From an uncultured SAR86 cluster bacterium (GTDB taxonomy: Bacteria > Pseudomonadota > Gammaproteobacteria > Magnimaribacterales > AG-339-G14), in the NCBI GenBank assembly GCA_902635045.1, contig CACPMT010000004.1:1-34317 (forward strand): 34,317 bases of DNA, given 5' to 3'. The position numbers were made by a program, and so were the translations under genes. The notes beneath the pieces are model-generated. The model did no database searches and had not been told where the DNA came from. It saw only the letters and a program-made list of their open reading frames with translations. Below, in pieces: positions 6,584 to 15,174 of this stretch (the first letter of the stretch is position 1; every line of letters starts with the position of its first letter).

Positions 6584-9358
6584 ATGTCTAAAAAGAAATC
6601 TTACTATCTCAGACTACTTTCTTATGTAAAACCCTATTATGGCTATTTCTTAATAAGTTTCTTTGGATTTGCGATTTTTGCTTCAACTCAAGTCGCAATA
6701 GCCGAGTGGTTCAAGCAAATTGTTGATTACATTTCTGCGCCCGATGAATCAAAGTCACTTTTTCTGCCCTTAGCTTTAGTAGGATTAGCGGTTTTTCGAG
6801 GAATAGGCTCTTACTTAGGTCATTTTTTCATGCATTATGTGTCTTTGAATTTAGTTCACGATCTAAGATCTGAATTATTTAAATCGTTAGTTTTTCTGCC
6901 TTCAAAGTATTATGACGAAAATAATAGAGGTCATCTTTTATCAAGAATTACTTTTAATGTCGGCCAAGTAAGAGATTCTGGCAGTGAAGCAATTAAAATT
7001 CTATTTAGAGAAGGTTTAATAGCAATTGGTCTTCTAAGTTATCTCTTGTACCTTAACTGGAAACTTTCACTAGTATTTTTAATAACTGCTCCATTTATAA
7101 GCGGCATTATATATATAGCAGCAAGAAGGCTTAAAAGAGTAAGCACCAGACTTCAAAATGCTATGGGAGACGTAACTCATGTTAGTTCTGAATCAATAAA
7201 TGCAAATAAGGAAATAAAGTTATTCAATCAACAAGAAGCTGAAAATTTGAGATTCAAAAAAGCAAGTATGGATAACACTATTGCTTATTTAAAATTTGAA
7301 TCAACCAATGCAATTTCATCTCCTCTAATACAGATCATTCTCTCTCTTGCTTTGGCTCTTATAACTTGGATTGCTATAGATTCAAATGTATTGGAGGTAA
7401 TGACTGCTGGAACTTTCATTGCTTTTTTCGGTGCAGCCGGAATGTTGGCTAAGCCCATAAGACAATTAACTCAGGTAAATGCAATGATACAAAGGGGTGT
7501 TGCAGCATCTGAAACTATTTTTGATCAACTTGATGAGTTACCAGAACAAGATAATGGAGACGTTATTTTAGATGAGTGTAAAGGCAAGCTTGAATTTAGA
7601 GATGTCTCGTTTGGTTACGAAAACTCTAAAGAAGTTACATTAGATAAAATATCTTTTAAAGCTTCGCCAAGTAAAACTCTTGCGATAGTTGGTTCTTCAG
7701 GAGCAGGGAAGTCAACTATAATAAATTTGATTCCAAGGTTTTATGATGTATCCAGTGGAGAAATTTTAATTGACGATAACTCCCTAAATGAAATAGAACT
7801 TTCAAATTTGAGAGAAAATATTTCAGCAGTAGGACAAACAACTGTTTTATTCAACGATACAGTCTTAAATAATATTAAATACGCTAATCCGGAAGCTTCC
7901 GAAGAAGAAATAATTGAAGCATCTAAACAAGCTCATGCCCATGAGTTTATTTCGGAACTCCCAGACAAATATGAAACCTTAATTGGTAATGATGGGACTT
8001 TATTGTCAGGTGGACAGAGACAAAGAATTGCAATCGCAAGAGCTTTTTTAAAAAAATGTTCAATTTTGCTATTAGATGAAGCAACCTCAGCACTAGATTC
8101 TGAATCTGAAAAACTTGTGCAAGATGCAATAGAAAACTTAAAAATTGGTAAAACCACAATTGTTATAGCTCACCGTTTGTCTACAGTTGAAAATGCAAAT
8201 GAAATAATTGTAATAAAAAAAGGAAAAATTGTTGAACAAGGAAATCACAAAGATTTACTTTCTTTAGAAGGAGAATACTTCGAACTTTATAAAAATCAAT
8301 TTTCTGATAACGACCTACCAATTCCAGAAGAATCTAAAGTATTCGTTCCTCCCATAAAAATAGAAGAAAAAACTCCACAAGGAATAATTGAAAAAGCCTG
8401 GTATGAAAATAAGTCTTGGATAAAGTTTTTGCTTCCTTTGTCTTGGCTGTTTAATTTTCTAACCACAATAAGAAAAAGTAGACAAAAAAAGAACTCATGG
8501 AAACCTGATCAAAAAGTAATAGTAGTAGGAAATTTGAGTGTGGGAGGAAACGGTAAAACTCCTTTTGTGATATGGCTGGCTAATCTTCTAAAAGACAAAG
8601 GACTAAAACCTGGAATTGTTTCAAGAGGATATAAAAGCTCATCTTCTAAATTTCCGCTAGACGTTAATGAGCAAACTAATGTTAATGCCTCTGGAGACGA
8701 ACCGAAGCTTATTTTTAATCAGACTCATTGTCCAACTGTAATCTCTCCAGATAGAGTGGAAGCAGTAAAATTTCTTTTAAAAAAGCATAATTGTGATGTG
8801 GTAATAAGTGATGATGGAATGCAGCACTATAAGCTTGATAGGGATTTAGAAGTGGCGTTAGTTGATGGTTTTAGAAAATTTGGAAACGGATTCACTTTTC
8901 CTGCTGGTCCTTTGAGAGAGCCTTTAAAAAGATTAAGAGACGTTGATTACATCATAAACACAAATAAATTTTATACTGAAGAAGAAAATTTGTCTGATAA
9001 GGATGTATTAATGACATATGAGCCAGTTTCATGGGTTAGATTAACCTCAGGAGAAGAAATAAAAATTGAAGATTGGCCCTATGAAAAACTAGTATATGCC
9101 GTTGCAGGCATTGCAAATCCAAATAATTTTTTTTCTACACTCAGAAATTTAGGATTTGAAGTAATTGAAAATCCTTTTCCTGATCATCACACTTATAACA
9201 AAGCTGATTTTATTGGCCTTGAAGACTTGCCAATAATTATGACCGAAAAAGATGCAATAAAGTGTAGAAATATTACTGGTAATTTTTGGTACCTTAAGAT
9301 TAAGGCAAAATTATCTGAAGATTTTGCCGATAAGATTTATAAAGAAATTGTATCTTGA
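6584..9358 (+). CDS. MsbA-LpxK fusion: lipid A flippase and tetraacyldisaccharide 4'-kinase
   Basis: A single 924-residue reading frame joining two lipid A enzymes. Residues about 1-580 are a full MsbA-type ABC exporter: six-helix membrane domain, Walker A GSSGAGKSTI from residue 370, signature LSGGQRQR from 474, Walker B ILLLDEATSALD and H-loop IAHRLST; it would flip lipid A-core across the inner membrane. Residues about 600-924 are a full-length LpxK (E. coli LpxK is 328 residues), starting IIEKAWYENKSW, with P-loop GGNGKTP at 654-660, SRGY, DDGMQHY and MTEKDAIKCR; LpxK adds the 4'-phosphate to lipid A. Linker residues about 583-600 are Pro/Glu/Lys-rich with no internal Met that could begin LpxK separately. 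I start at the ATG at 6584, preceded by AGGGAA (6572-6577), rather than the ATG at 6560 inside exbD. In E. coli msbA and lpxK are adjacent, separate genes. Confidence 0.93.
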   Translation: MSKKKSYYLRLLSYVKPYYGYFLISFFGFAIFASTQVAIAEWFKQIVDYISAPDESKSLFLPLALVGLAVFRGIGSYLGHFFMHYVSLNLVHDLRSELFKSLVFLPSKYYDENNRGHLLSRITFNVGQVRDSGSEAIKILFREGLIAIGLLSYLLYLNWKLSLVFLITAPFISGIIYIAARRLKRVSTRLQNAMGDVTHVSSESINANKEIKLFNQQEAENLRFKKASMDNTIAYLKFESTNAISSPLIQIILSLALALITWIAIDSNVLEVMTAGTFIAFFGAAGMLAKPIRQLTQVNAMIQRGVAASETIFDQLDELPEQDNGDVILDECKGKLEFRDVSFGYENSKEVTLDKISFKASPSKTLAIVGSSGAGKSTIINLIPRFYDVSSGEILIDDNSLNEIELSNLRENISAVGQTTVLFNDTVLNNIKYANPEASEEEIIEASKQAHAHEFISELPDKYETLIGNDGTLLSGGQRQRIAIARAFLKKCSILLLDEATSALDSESEKLVQDAIENLKIGKTTIVIAHRLSTVENANEIIVIKKGKIVEQGNHKDLLSLEGEYFELYKNQFSDNDLPIPEESKVFVPPIKIEEKTPQGIIEKAWYENKSWIKFLLPLSWLFNFLTTIRKSRQKKNSWKPDQKVIVVGNLSVGGNGKTPFVIWLANLLKDKGLKPGIVSRGYKSSSSKFPLDVNEQTNVNASGDEPKLIFNQTHCPTVISPDRVEAVKFLLKKHNCDVVISDDGMQHYKLDRDLEVALVDGFRKFGNGFTFPAGPLREPLKRLRDVDYIINTNKFYTEEENLSDKDVLMTYEPVSWVRLTSGEEIKIEDWPYEKLVYAVAGIANPNNFFSTLRNLGFEVIENPFPDHHTYNKADFIGLEDLPIIMTEKDAIKCRNITGNFWYLKIKAKLSEDFADKIYKEIVS

Positions 9359-10104
9359 AAAAAATAGTTATCATTCCAGCTAGATTAGATTCTGAGCGTT
9401 TACCTGAGAAACCACTAAAATTAATTGGCAAAAAACCTATGATTGAATGGACTTATAAAGCTGCACGTAATTCCATTGCAGATGAGGTTTTTGTTGCTAC
9501 TGATTCAAATAAAATTAAAAAAGCAGTGGAGGAGTTTAAAGGAAAAGCATTTTTAACATCAGATCAGCATCAAACTGGAACCGATAGAATATTTGAAGTA
9601 GCTAACAATCTTGATTTACAAGACGATGACGTAGTAATTAATGTACAGGGAGACGAGCCTTTTATTGACCCAATTGATATCAATATTATTTTTAATTCTT
9701 TTTTAGAAAATGAAGACAGTATTCCTACAAAATTAGGAAGTATATTAAATCATGAAATGACTACTTTATATTCAGCTCATGAAACTTTACCGGTTAAAAA
9801 CAATACTAACGAGGTGAAAATTAAAGTTGATGAATGCATTTCGTTAGATTTTTCTAGAGAAGTTGAAGGAGATACCTCAGATTGGTTCATTCATCTTGGA
9901 ATTTACGGTTACAAATTTAGTTGTTTAAAGAATTTTGTAAAATGGCAACAATCTAAACGAGAATTAGAATCTAAACTAGAACAATTACGCGCATTAGACA
10001 ATGGTGTAATGATAAAAGCTTTGCCATCAAAGTCGTTATTTCATCTTGGTGTTGATACCAAAAAAGATCTAGAAGAAGCAAATGAAATTGCCAAAAAATT
10101 TTAG
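9355..10104 (+). CDS. kdsB: 3-deoxy-manno-octulosonate cytidylyltransferase (CMP-Kdo synthetase)
   Basis: A 249-residue cytosolic enzyme that activates Kdo with CTP to give CMP-Kdo, the sugar donor for the lipopolysaccharide inner core. The N-terminal nucleotide-binding block IPARLDSERLPEKPL, the metal/sugar motif NVQGDEPFIDP and the C-terminal LEQLRALDNG and GVDTKKDLEEA are all as in KdsB; length equals E. coli KdsB (248). The start must be the TTG at 9355, which shares bases with the TGA stop of the MsbA-LpxK gene (TTGA); the first in-frame ATG would remove the active-site N-terminus. Its 3' end overlaps murB by 23 bases. Position after lpxK is conserved in many Gammaproteobacteria. Confidence 0.95.
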   Translation: MKKIVIIPARLDSERLPEKPLKLIGKKPMIEWTYKAARNSIADEVFVATDSNKIKKAVEEFKGKAFLTSDQHQTGTDRIFEVANNLDLQDDDVVINVQGDEPFIDPIDINIIFNSFLENEDSIPTKLGSILNHEMTTLYSAHETLPVKNNTNEVKIKVDECISLDFSREVEGDTSDWFIHLGIYGYKFSCLKNFVKWQQSKRELESKLEQLRALDNGVMIKALPSKSLFHLGVDTKKDLEEANEIAKKF

Positions 10105-11068
10105 TTCAAACCATAGTCTAAAAGAGAATAATTCTTTAAAGCTGAATTATGCTGCTGATTATTTTGTATCTTGTAATTCAGAAAAGGAACTTTTTTTAAT
10201 ATACGATTTCCTCGAAGAAAAAAAAATAAAATACTGGATTTTTGGAGATGGGACTAATCTAATCTTGAAAAATAATTTGAAAGGACTAGTGATAAAAAAT
10301 AATTTAAAAGGATTTTCTGTCAATGGAAATTCTGTAATAGTTAGTGCTGGAGAGAATTGGGATGATGTAGTATCTAAGTCATTGAAAAAGAATTTATATG
10401 GATTAGAAAATTTATCAGGAATACCTGGATCTGTTGGAGCTTCACCAATACAAAATATTGGCGCATACGGCTCCGAAATATCAAATTTTGTAAATTATGT
10501 AGAAACTTTTAATCTCGAAAAAGGTCGTTTTGAAATATTTTCCAATCAAGCATGCAACTTTTCATACCGAGAAAGTATTTTTAAGAGAAATCCTAACTTA
10601 ATGGTAACTAAAATTTGCCTTGATCTTAGTCAGGAATTTAAACCAAATACTCATTATGAAGCTTTACCGAAGTCGGTTAAAAATGCTAGCGAACAAAGAA
10701 AAAATATTTTAAGCATCAGATCTCAAAAATTACCTGACCATCAGAAAATTCCAAATGTGGGAAGCTTTTTTAAAAATCCAATAATATCAGAGATGCAACT
10801 TAAAAAACTATCTGCAGATTTTCCTGATATTAAAAATTACTTACTTGAAGATAAAAATTACAAAGTTTCTGCTGCTTGGTTGATAGAAAATGCTGGATTG
10901 AAGAATTCAAAAAAAGGAGATTGTGGTATTTCAAATAAACATGCTCTTGTTTTTTACAACTATTCTGAATCGTCTGATTTCATATTGTCTTACTCCTCCG
11001 AAGTAATAGATATAATTAAGAAGAAATTTGGAATTATTTTGGAATACGAACCTTCAATAATTGGCTAA
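10082..11068 (+). CDS. murB: UDP-N-acetylenolpyruvoylglucosamine reductase MurB
   Basis: A 328-residue flavoenzyme that reduces UDP-GlcNAc-enolpyruvate to UDP-MurNAc in peptidoglycan synthesis. It is the E. coli-type (type I) MurB: FAD-binding GDGTNLIL, SAGENWDDVV, IPGSVGASPIQNIGAYG, the catalytic Arg in FSYRESIFK, the proton-donor Ser in VGSFFKNP, and the catalytic Glu in the C-terminal EYEPSIIG. Length is slightly short of E. coli (342) because the C-terminus ends just after the catalytic Glu. The ATG start lies 23 bases inside kdsB, implying coupled translation; the DUF1285 gene follows after 2 bases. In Pseudomonas a small phosphatase gene lies between kdsB and murB; it is absent here. 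Confidence 0.95.
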   Translation: MKLPKNFSSNHSLKENNSLKLNYAADYFVSCNSEKELFLIYDFLEEKKIKYWIFGDGTNLILKNNLKGLVIKNNLKGFSVNGNSVIVSAGENWDDVVSKSLKKNLYGLENLSGIPGSVGASPIQNIGAYGSEISNFVNYVETFNLEKGRFEIFSNQACNFSYRESIFKRNPNLMVTKICLDLSQEFKPNTHYEALPKSVKNASEQRKNILSIRSQKLPDHQKIPNVGSFFKNPIISEMQLKKLSADFPDIKNYLLEDKNYKVSAAWLIENAGLKNSKKGDCGISNKHALVFYNYSESSDFILSYSSEVIDIIKKKFGIILEYEPSIIG

Positions 11069-11070
11069 AG

Positions 11071-11640
11071 ATGAATAAAGAAGTTAATACTGCAAGCATA
11101 CTTAAAGATATATTAGATGCTCAAAAAACAGCTGGAGAATTACCTCCAGTAGAAAAATGGAATCCACCTCTTTGCGAAAATGTTGAAATGCAAATTTCAA
11201 AGGATGGTAAATGGTTTTTTATGAATTCTCTTATAGGAAGAGAAAAAATGATCAAGTTATTTAGTTCGGTATTGAGGCTTGATGATGATGGTTCTTACTA
11301 TCTAGTTACACCAGTAGAAAAAATTAAGATAGATGTTGCTGATAAACCGTTCGTTATTGTTACTTACGATAAAGAAATAATTGATAATCAGGAAACTTTT
11401 TTTTTTCAGACTAATGTAGGCGATGTAGTTCCGCTGAATTCTAGTCATCCTCTTAGGGTAGAATTTTCTGAAGAAACTGAAGAGCCTTCGCCATATCTTT
11501 TAGTTAGAAAAAATTTGGAAGGACTGATCTCAAGAAATGTATTTTATCAATTAGTGCAAGAAGCTTCATTAAACGCTGACACAGAAGAACTTATAATAAA
11601 AAGCGCTGGGATTGATTTTTCTTTAGGAAAAATAAAATGA
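11071..11640 (+). CDS. DUF1285 family protein
   Basis: A 189-residue soluble protein without signal peptide or membrane segment. The blocks PPVEKWNPPLC, ISKDGKWFFMNSLIGREKMI, LFSSVLRLDDDGSYYLVTPVEK and DKPFVIV match the DUF1285 family as I recall it, a conserved proteobacterial family of unknown biochemical function. It follows murB by 2 bases and closes the envelope operon, facing the convergent ETF-QO gene with only 10 bases between the two stops. A link to envelope metabolism is suggested only by position. Family assignment is confident; function is not known. Confidence 0.85.
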   Translation: MNKEVNTASILKDILDAQKTAGELPPVEKWNPPLCENVEMQISKDGKWFFMNSLIGREKMIKLFSSVLRLDDDGSYYLVTPVEKIKIDVADKPFVIVTYDKEIIDNQETFFFQTNVGDVVPLNSSHPLRVEFSEETEEPSPYLLVRKNLEGLISRNVFYQLVQEASLNADTEELIIKSAGIDFSLGKIK

Positions 11641-11650
11641 GGTTGATTTT

Positions 11651-13315
11651 TTACATGTTTGGATAGTTTGGACCACCCATACCTTCTGGAGTTACCCAAA
11701 CTATATTTTGACTTGGATCTTTTATGTCGCATGTTTTGCAATGGACACAATTTTGAGCGTTTATTTGAAATTTTTTTTCACCTTCTTTTTCTACAACCTC
11801 ATAAACTCCTGCTGGACAATACCTTTGTGCCGGTTCGTCATACTCGGGAAGGTTTACAGAAATTGGAATTGATGCATCTCTGAGCGTTAAGTGACAAGGT
11901 TGATCTTCTTCATGATTGGTGTTTGATAAAAAGACAGACGAAAGTTTATCAAAACTTAATACTCCATCTGGTTTGGGGTAGTCTATCTTCTCTGATTCTG
12001 AAGCTTTTTTCATACAAGCATAGTCTGGTGTTTTATGCCTCCATGTAAATGGCATTTTTCCTCTAAAAAGAAACTGTTCCACAGCCATAACGAAACCCCC
12101 AAGCAAGACTCCATACTTATGAATTAAGGCCGCCATATTTCTAGATTTGTATAAATCAGTTTCAATCCAAGATGATTTAAATCTATCTTCAAAATCAACT
12201 AAATCTTCTCCTATTTTATTTTTAGAGATTGCCTCGAAAGCAGATTCTGCAGCAATCATTCCAGATTTCATTGCAGTGTGCGAACCTTTTATTTTTGTAA
12301 AAACCATCAAGCCTGCATCACAGCCCACTAATATTCCGCCAGGAAAAGTCATTTTCGGTCTTGAGTGGTATCCTCCCTTAGTCAAGGCTCGGGCGCCATA
12401 TGCAACTCTTGTGCCATTTTCTAATATTTTTTTTATGTCTTTGTGATGTTTCCACTGTTGAAATTCATCGAAAGGACTCAAGTGAGGATTTGAATAATCA
12501 AGAGGAACGACTATACCCAAGTAAACTTGGTTATTTTCACCATGATAAAAGTATGATCCAGCCCCGGACTTATTACTTGGCCATCCGAATGTGTGCATTA
12601 CTGTTCCTTCAGAATGAACTTCTTTTGGAACATCCCAAACTTCTTTGAATCCAATACCATAATGCTGAGGATCGCTTTCAGCGTCTAGTTTATATTTTGA
12701 AATTAGTTGTTTGCCTAAGTGACCTCTACACCCTTCAGCAAAAATTGTGTATTTTGCTCTAAGCTCCATAGAGGGTTGGTATGAAGGCTTTTTTTCTCCT
12801 TCTTTTGAAACTCCCATTTCACCGGTAAGAATTCCTTTAACGATATCGTCTTCATAAATAACCTCAGATGCAGTAAATCCTGGGAAGATTTCAACTCCAA
12901 GACTCTCAGCTTCTGATGCTAACCAGCGGCAAAAATTAGCAAGGCTCATTACATAGTTTCCATGGTTGTTAAAATTAGGCATTAAAAAAGAAGGGAACGG
13001 GATATTGAATGATAGATTTTTGTTAAATAAGAATTTAACTATATCTTTAGTTGCAGGGCTATTAAGAGGAGCTCCCTTATCTTTCCAATCTGGTATTAAC
13101 TCATCAAGAGCCCTGGTTTCGAAGCAATTTCCAGAAAGGATATGAGCTCCGACTTCAGAACCTTTTTCAATTAGACATACATTAAGATCCGAATTGTTTT
13201 CAGCTGCTAGTTGTTTCAACCTAATTGCAGTAGATAATCCTGACGGTCCAGCTCCTACTATGACAACGTCGTATTCCATGACGTCTCTAGATATATCTTC
13301 TATATTGTCTTCCAT
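11651..13315 (-). CDS. Electron transfer flavoprotein-ubiquinone oxidoreductase (ETF-QO)
   Basis: A 554-residue FAD and [4Fe-4S] enzyme at the inner membrane that takes electrons from reduced ETF and passes them to ubiquinone. The FAD-binding N-terminus is VVIVGAGPSGLSTAIRL; FPGGILVGCDAGLM marks the second FAD segment. The cluster ligands are Cys500 in CPAGVYE and Cys523, Cys526 and Cys529 in CVHCKTC. Length agrees with bacterial and mitochondrial enzymes. The ATG at 13315 is used; an ATG at 13279 (MEYDVVIVG) is possible and would lose only 12 residues. It is transcribed divergently from etfB-etfA, its electron donor genes, across a 180-base region, and runs into the DUF1285 gene tail to tail. 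Confidence 0.95.
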   Translation of the reverse strand: MEDNIEDISRDVMEYDVVIVGAGPSGLSTAIRLKQLAAENNSDLNVCLIEKGSEVGAHILSGNCFETRALDELIPDWKDKGAPLNSPATKDIVKFLFNKNLSFNIPFPSFLMPNFNNHGNYVMSLANFCRWLASEAESLGVEIFPGFTASEVIYEDDIVKGILTGEMGVSKEGEKKPSYQPSMELRAKYTIFAEGCRGHLGKQLISKYKLDAESDPQHYGIGFKEVWDVPKEVHSEGTVMHTFGWPSNKSGAGSYFYHGENNQVYLGIVVPLDYSNPHLSPFDEFQQWKHHKDIKKILENGTRVAYGARALTKGGYHSRPKMTFPGGILVGCDAGLMVFTKIKGSHTAMKSGMIAAESAFEAISKNKIGEDLVDFEDRFKSSWIETDLYKSRNMAALIHKYGVLLGGFVMAVEQFLFRGKMPFTWRHKTPDYACMKKASESEKIDYPKPDGVLSFDKLSSVFLSNTNHEEDQPCHLTLRDASIPISVNLPEYDEPAQRYCPAGVYEVVEKEGEKKFQINAQNCVHCKTCDIKDPSQNIVWVTPEGMGGPNYPNM

Positions 13316-13336
13316 TTATACTTATTGTAGTTCAAA

Positions 13337-13364
13337 AAAATAAAATCAAGGCGATTTATATCAA
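13337..13364 (-). promoter_or_regulatory. Candidate sigma-70 promoter for ETF-QO
   Basis: Read on the minus strand, TTGATA (13364-13359), a 16-base spacer and TATTTT (13342-13337) give a fair -35/-10 pair with a predicted leader of roughly 15 bases before the ATG at 13315. Found by eye in an AT-rich region, so false positives are likely. Confidence 0.35.
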
Positions 13365-13410
13365 ATTTGAATAAAAAAATGCTTTTTTTAAGCTTTTTTC
13401 TTAGATATTT

Positions 13411-13424
13411 ATATAAACTTATAT
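13411..13424. repeat. 14-bp palindrome, possible operator
   Basis: ATATAA-AC-TTATAT is a perfect inverted repeat with 6-bp arms and a 2-base centre, sitting between the two predicted divergent promoters upstream of the etfB -35. It could be an operator for a dimeric regulator of ETF genes, but such AT-only palindromes arise readily by chance at this base composition. Confidence 0.3.
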
Positions 13425-13434
13425 CCTCAAGTCT

Positions 13435-13463
13435 TTGCTTGAAGAAGTGATATCAATTAAAAT
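13435..13463 (+). promoter_or_regulatory. Candidate sigma-70 promoter for etfB-etfA-nfuA
   Basis: TTGCTT (13435-13440), a 17-base spacer and TAAAAT (13458-13463) form a good -35/-10 pair that would start transcription near 13470, about 26 bases before etfB. No strong Shine-Dalgarno is visible before the etfB ATG. The -35 overlaps the right arm of a small inverted repeat. Confidence 0.4.
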
Positions 13464-13495
13464 GCCTTTTCAGTAAGCACGATACCGTTAAATTT

Positions 13496-14248
13496 ATGAA
13501 AATTTTAGTACCTATTAAAAGAGTTGTTGATTACAACGTAAAAGTTAGACCTAAGTCAGATGAGTCTGGAGTTGATCTGAACAACGTTAAAATGGCTATG
13601 AATCCATTTTGTGAGATAGCAGTAGAAGAAGCTGTAAGACTTAAAGAAGCTGGAAAAGCAGAAGAAATAGTTGCTGTAACAATTGGAGAAAGCTCTTCTC
13701 AAGAACAATTGAGAACTGCTCTTGCTTTAGGAGCAGATAGAGCAATTTTGGTCGAGACGGATGTTCAAGCAGAGCCCTTGGGAATTTCAAAACTTTTGAA
13801 AGCCATTGTTGATAAAGAATCTCCAGATTTAATAATTTTAGGAAAACAGGCCATTGATGGCGATAACAATCAAACGGGGCAGATGTTAGGCGCTTTGACA
13901 GGGTTCTCTCAGGCAACTTTTGCCTCCGAGGTGAATTTGGAAGGTGATAATTTATCAGTAACTAGAGAAATTGATGGTGGTCTTCAAACTTTATCAATAA
14001 ATTTACCTGCCATTGTTACAACCGATTTGAGACTTAATGAGCCAAGGTACGCTTCTCTTCCTAATATAATGAAAGCAAAATCTAAACCTCTAGATGTGAT
14101 ACCAGCATCTGACCTTGGAATCGATATTGCTCCAAGGCTTGAAACTCTTAAAGTTTCTTTACCAGCTGAAAGAGAGGCAGGTGTTATAGTTGAAACAGTT
14201 GATGAATTAATAGATAAATTAAAAAACGAAGCAAAGGTGATTTCATGA
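13496..14248 (+). CDS. etfB: Electron transfer flavoprotein beta subunit
   Basis: A 250-residue soluble subunit that binds AMP and docks acyl-CoA dehydrogenases. N-terminal [52 protein letters not shown] and the recognition-loop segment [15 protein letters not shown] are clear EtfB family motifs, and length is standard. With EtfA it carries electrons from acyl-CoA dehydrogenases (two are encoded at 21025-23363) to the divergently encoded ETF-QO. Its stop overlaps the etfA start as ATGA, so the two subunits are translated together. Confidence 0.96.
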   Translation: MKILVPIKRVVDYNVKVRPKSDESGVDLNNVKMAMNPFCEIAVEEAVRLKEAGKAEEIVAVTIGESSSQEQLRTALALGADRAILVETDVQAEPLGISKLLKAIVDKESPDLIILGKQAIDGDNNQTGQMLGALTGFSQATFASEVNLEGDNLSVTREIDGGLQTLSINLPAIVTTDLRLNEPRYASLPNIMKAKSKPLDVIPASDLGIDIAPRLETLKVSLPAEREAGVIVETVDELIDKLKNEAKVIS

Positions 14249-15174
14249 CAGCACTAGTAGTAGCAGAACACAATAATAAAGAATTAAAACCAGTTACTTT
14301 GAATACTGTAACCGCGGCATGCGAGTTAGAGCAAGATGTTCATATTTTAGTAGCTGGCCATGGTTGTGCATCTGTAGCCGAACAAGCAGCCAAAATTTCA
14401 GGCGCTTCAAAAGTTCTCTTAGTTGAAGCCGAAGCTTATGAAAACTTTTTGGCAGAGAATGTAGCCTCTTTAATATCTAATATCTCTGGAGATTATGATT
14501 TTATTCTCGCTCCGACAACAACAAACGGGAAAAACGTAATGCCAAGAGTTGCAGCTCTGCAGGACGTAAGTCAGATTTCTGATATCTCAGCTATAGAGAG
14601 CAATGATACCTTTCAAAGACCAATTTATGCCGGAAATTGCATTGCAACTGTTAAAACTAGCGATATAAAAAAAATCATTACTGTTAGAACCACAGCCTTT
14701 GATCCAGCCGATGCAACTAGTGGGTCAGCCGAAATAATTACCTTGGAAGAAATTAATGATGCTGGTATTTCTAAATTTCTAAAAGAAGAAATTGCCGAAT
14801 CAGATAGACCTGAACTTACTGCAGCAGAAGTTATTATTTCTGGAGGAAGAGGAATGCAAAACGGTGAAAACTTTTCTTTATTAGAAGGAATAGCTGATAA
14901 GCTAGGAGCTGCAATAGGAGCTTCACGAGCTGCGGTTGATTCGGGATTTGTACCAAATGATTATCAAGTAGGCCAGACTGGAAAAATTGTCGCTCCAGAC
15001 TTATATATTGCTGTTGGAATATCAGGAGCTATCCAACACCTTGCTGGAATGAAAGATAGTAAAGTCATCGTTGCAATTAATAAAGATGAAGATGCGCCGA
15101 TATTTCAGGTCGCAGATTATGGATTAGTTGCAGATCTGTTTGAGGCGATGCCGGAGTTGGAATCAAAAATATAG
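14245..15174 (+). CDS. etfA: Electron transfer flavoprotein alpha subunit
   Basis: A 309-residue FAD-binding subunit of ETF. The C-terminal FAD domain shows [56 protein letters not shown] and [20 protein letters not shown], all canonical. Normal family length, with a usual C-terminus ([10 protein letters not shown]). The ATG overlaps the etfB stop (ATGA). Downstream, the nfuA frame begins without any spacer and without a standard start codon, so nfuA expression may depend on ribosomes finishing etfA. Confidence 0.96.
   Translation: MTALVVAEHNNKELKPVTLNTVTAACELEQDVHILVAGHGCASVAEQAAKISGASKVLLVEAEAYENFLAENVASLISNISGDYDFILAPTTTNGKNVMPRVAALQDVSQISDISAIESNDTFQRPIYAGNCIATVKTSDIKKIITVRTTAFDPADATSGSAEIITLEEINDAGISKFLKEEIAESDRPELTAAEVIISGGRGMQNGENFSLLEGIADKLGAAIGASRAAVDSGFVPNDYQVGQTGKIVAPDLYIAVGISGAIQHLAGMKDSKVIVAINKDEDAPIFQVADYGLVADLFEAMPELESKI

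Larger units (their letters stand above)
13316..13495. promoter_or_regulatory. Divergent control region between ETF-QO and etfBA
   Basis: This 180-base AT-rich gap is the longest non-coding stretch in the window and must hold both divergent promoters. It contains runs of A and T, a 14-base palindrome (13411-13424), a 5-bp stem-loop with arms TCAAG/CTTGA (13427-13431 and 13438-13442) overlapping the predicted etfB -35, and no open frame that looks like a gene. A shared regulator controlling both ETF and ETF-QO is plausible but not shown by the sequence. Confidence 0.6.

Noticed and set aside
10267-10315. Near-duplicate KNNLKG units in murB
   Set aside because: The two units occupy positions that also exist in E. 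coli MurB with diverged sequence, so this is convergence in an AT-rich genome rather than an inserted repeat.
12147-12648. Plus-strand open frames opposite ETF-QO
   Set aside because: They mirror a strongly conserved gene on the other strand and show no family motif; they are antisense shadows.
13373-13402. T-rich stretch with GCTT/AAGC arms as a terminator
   Set aside because: The arms are 4 bp with no G+C-rich stem, and no gene ends here; both flanking genes begin on either side.
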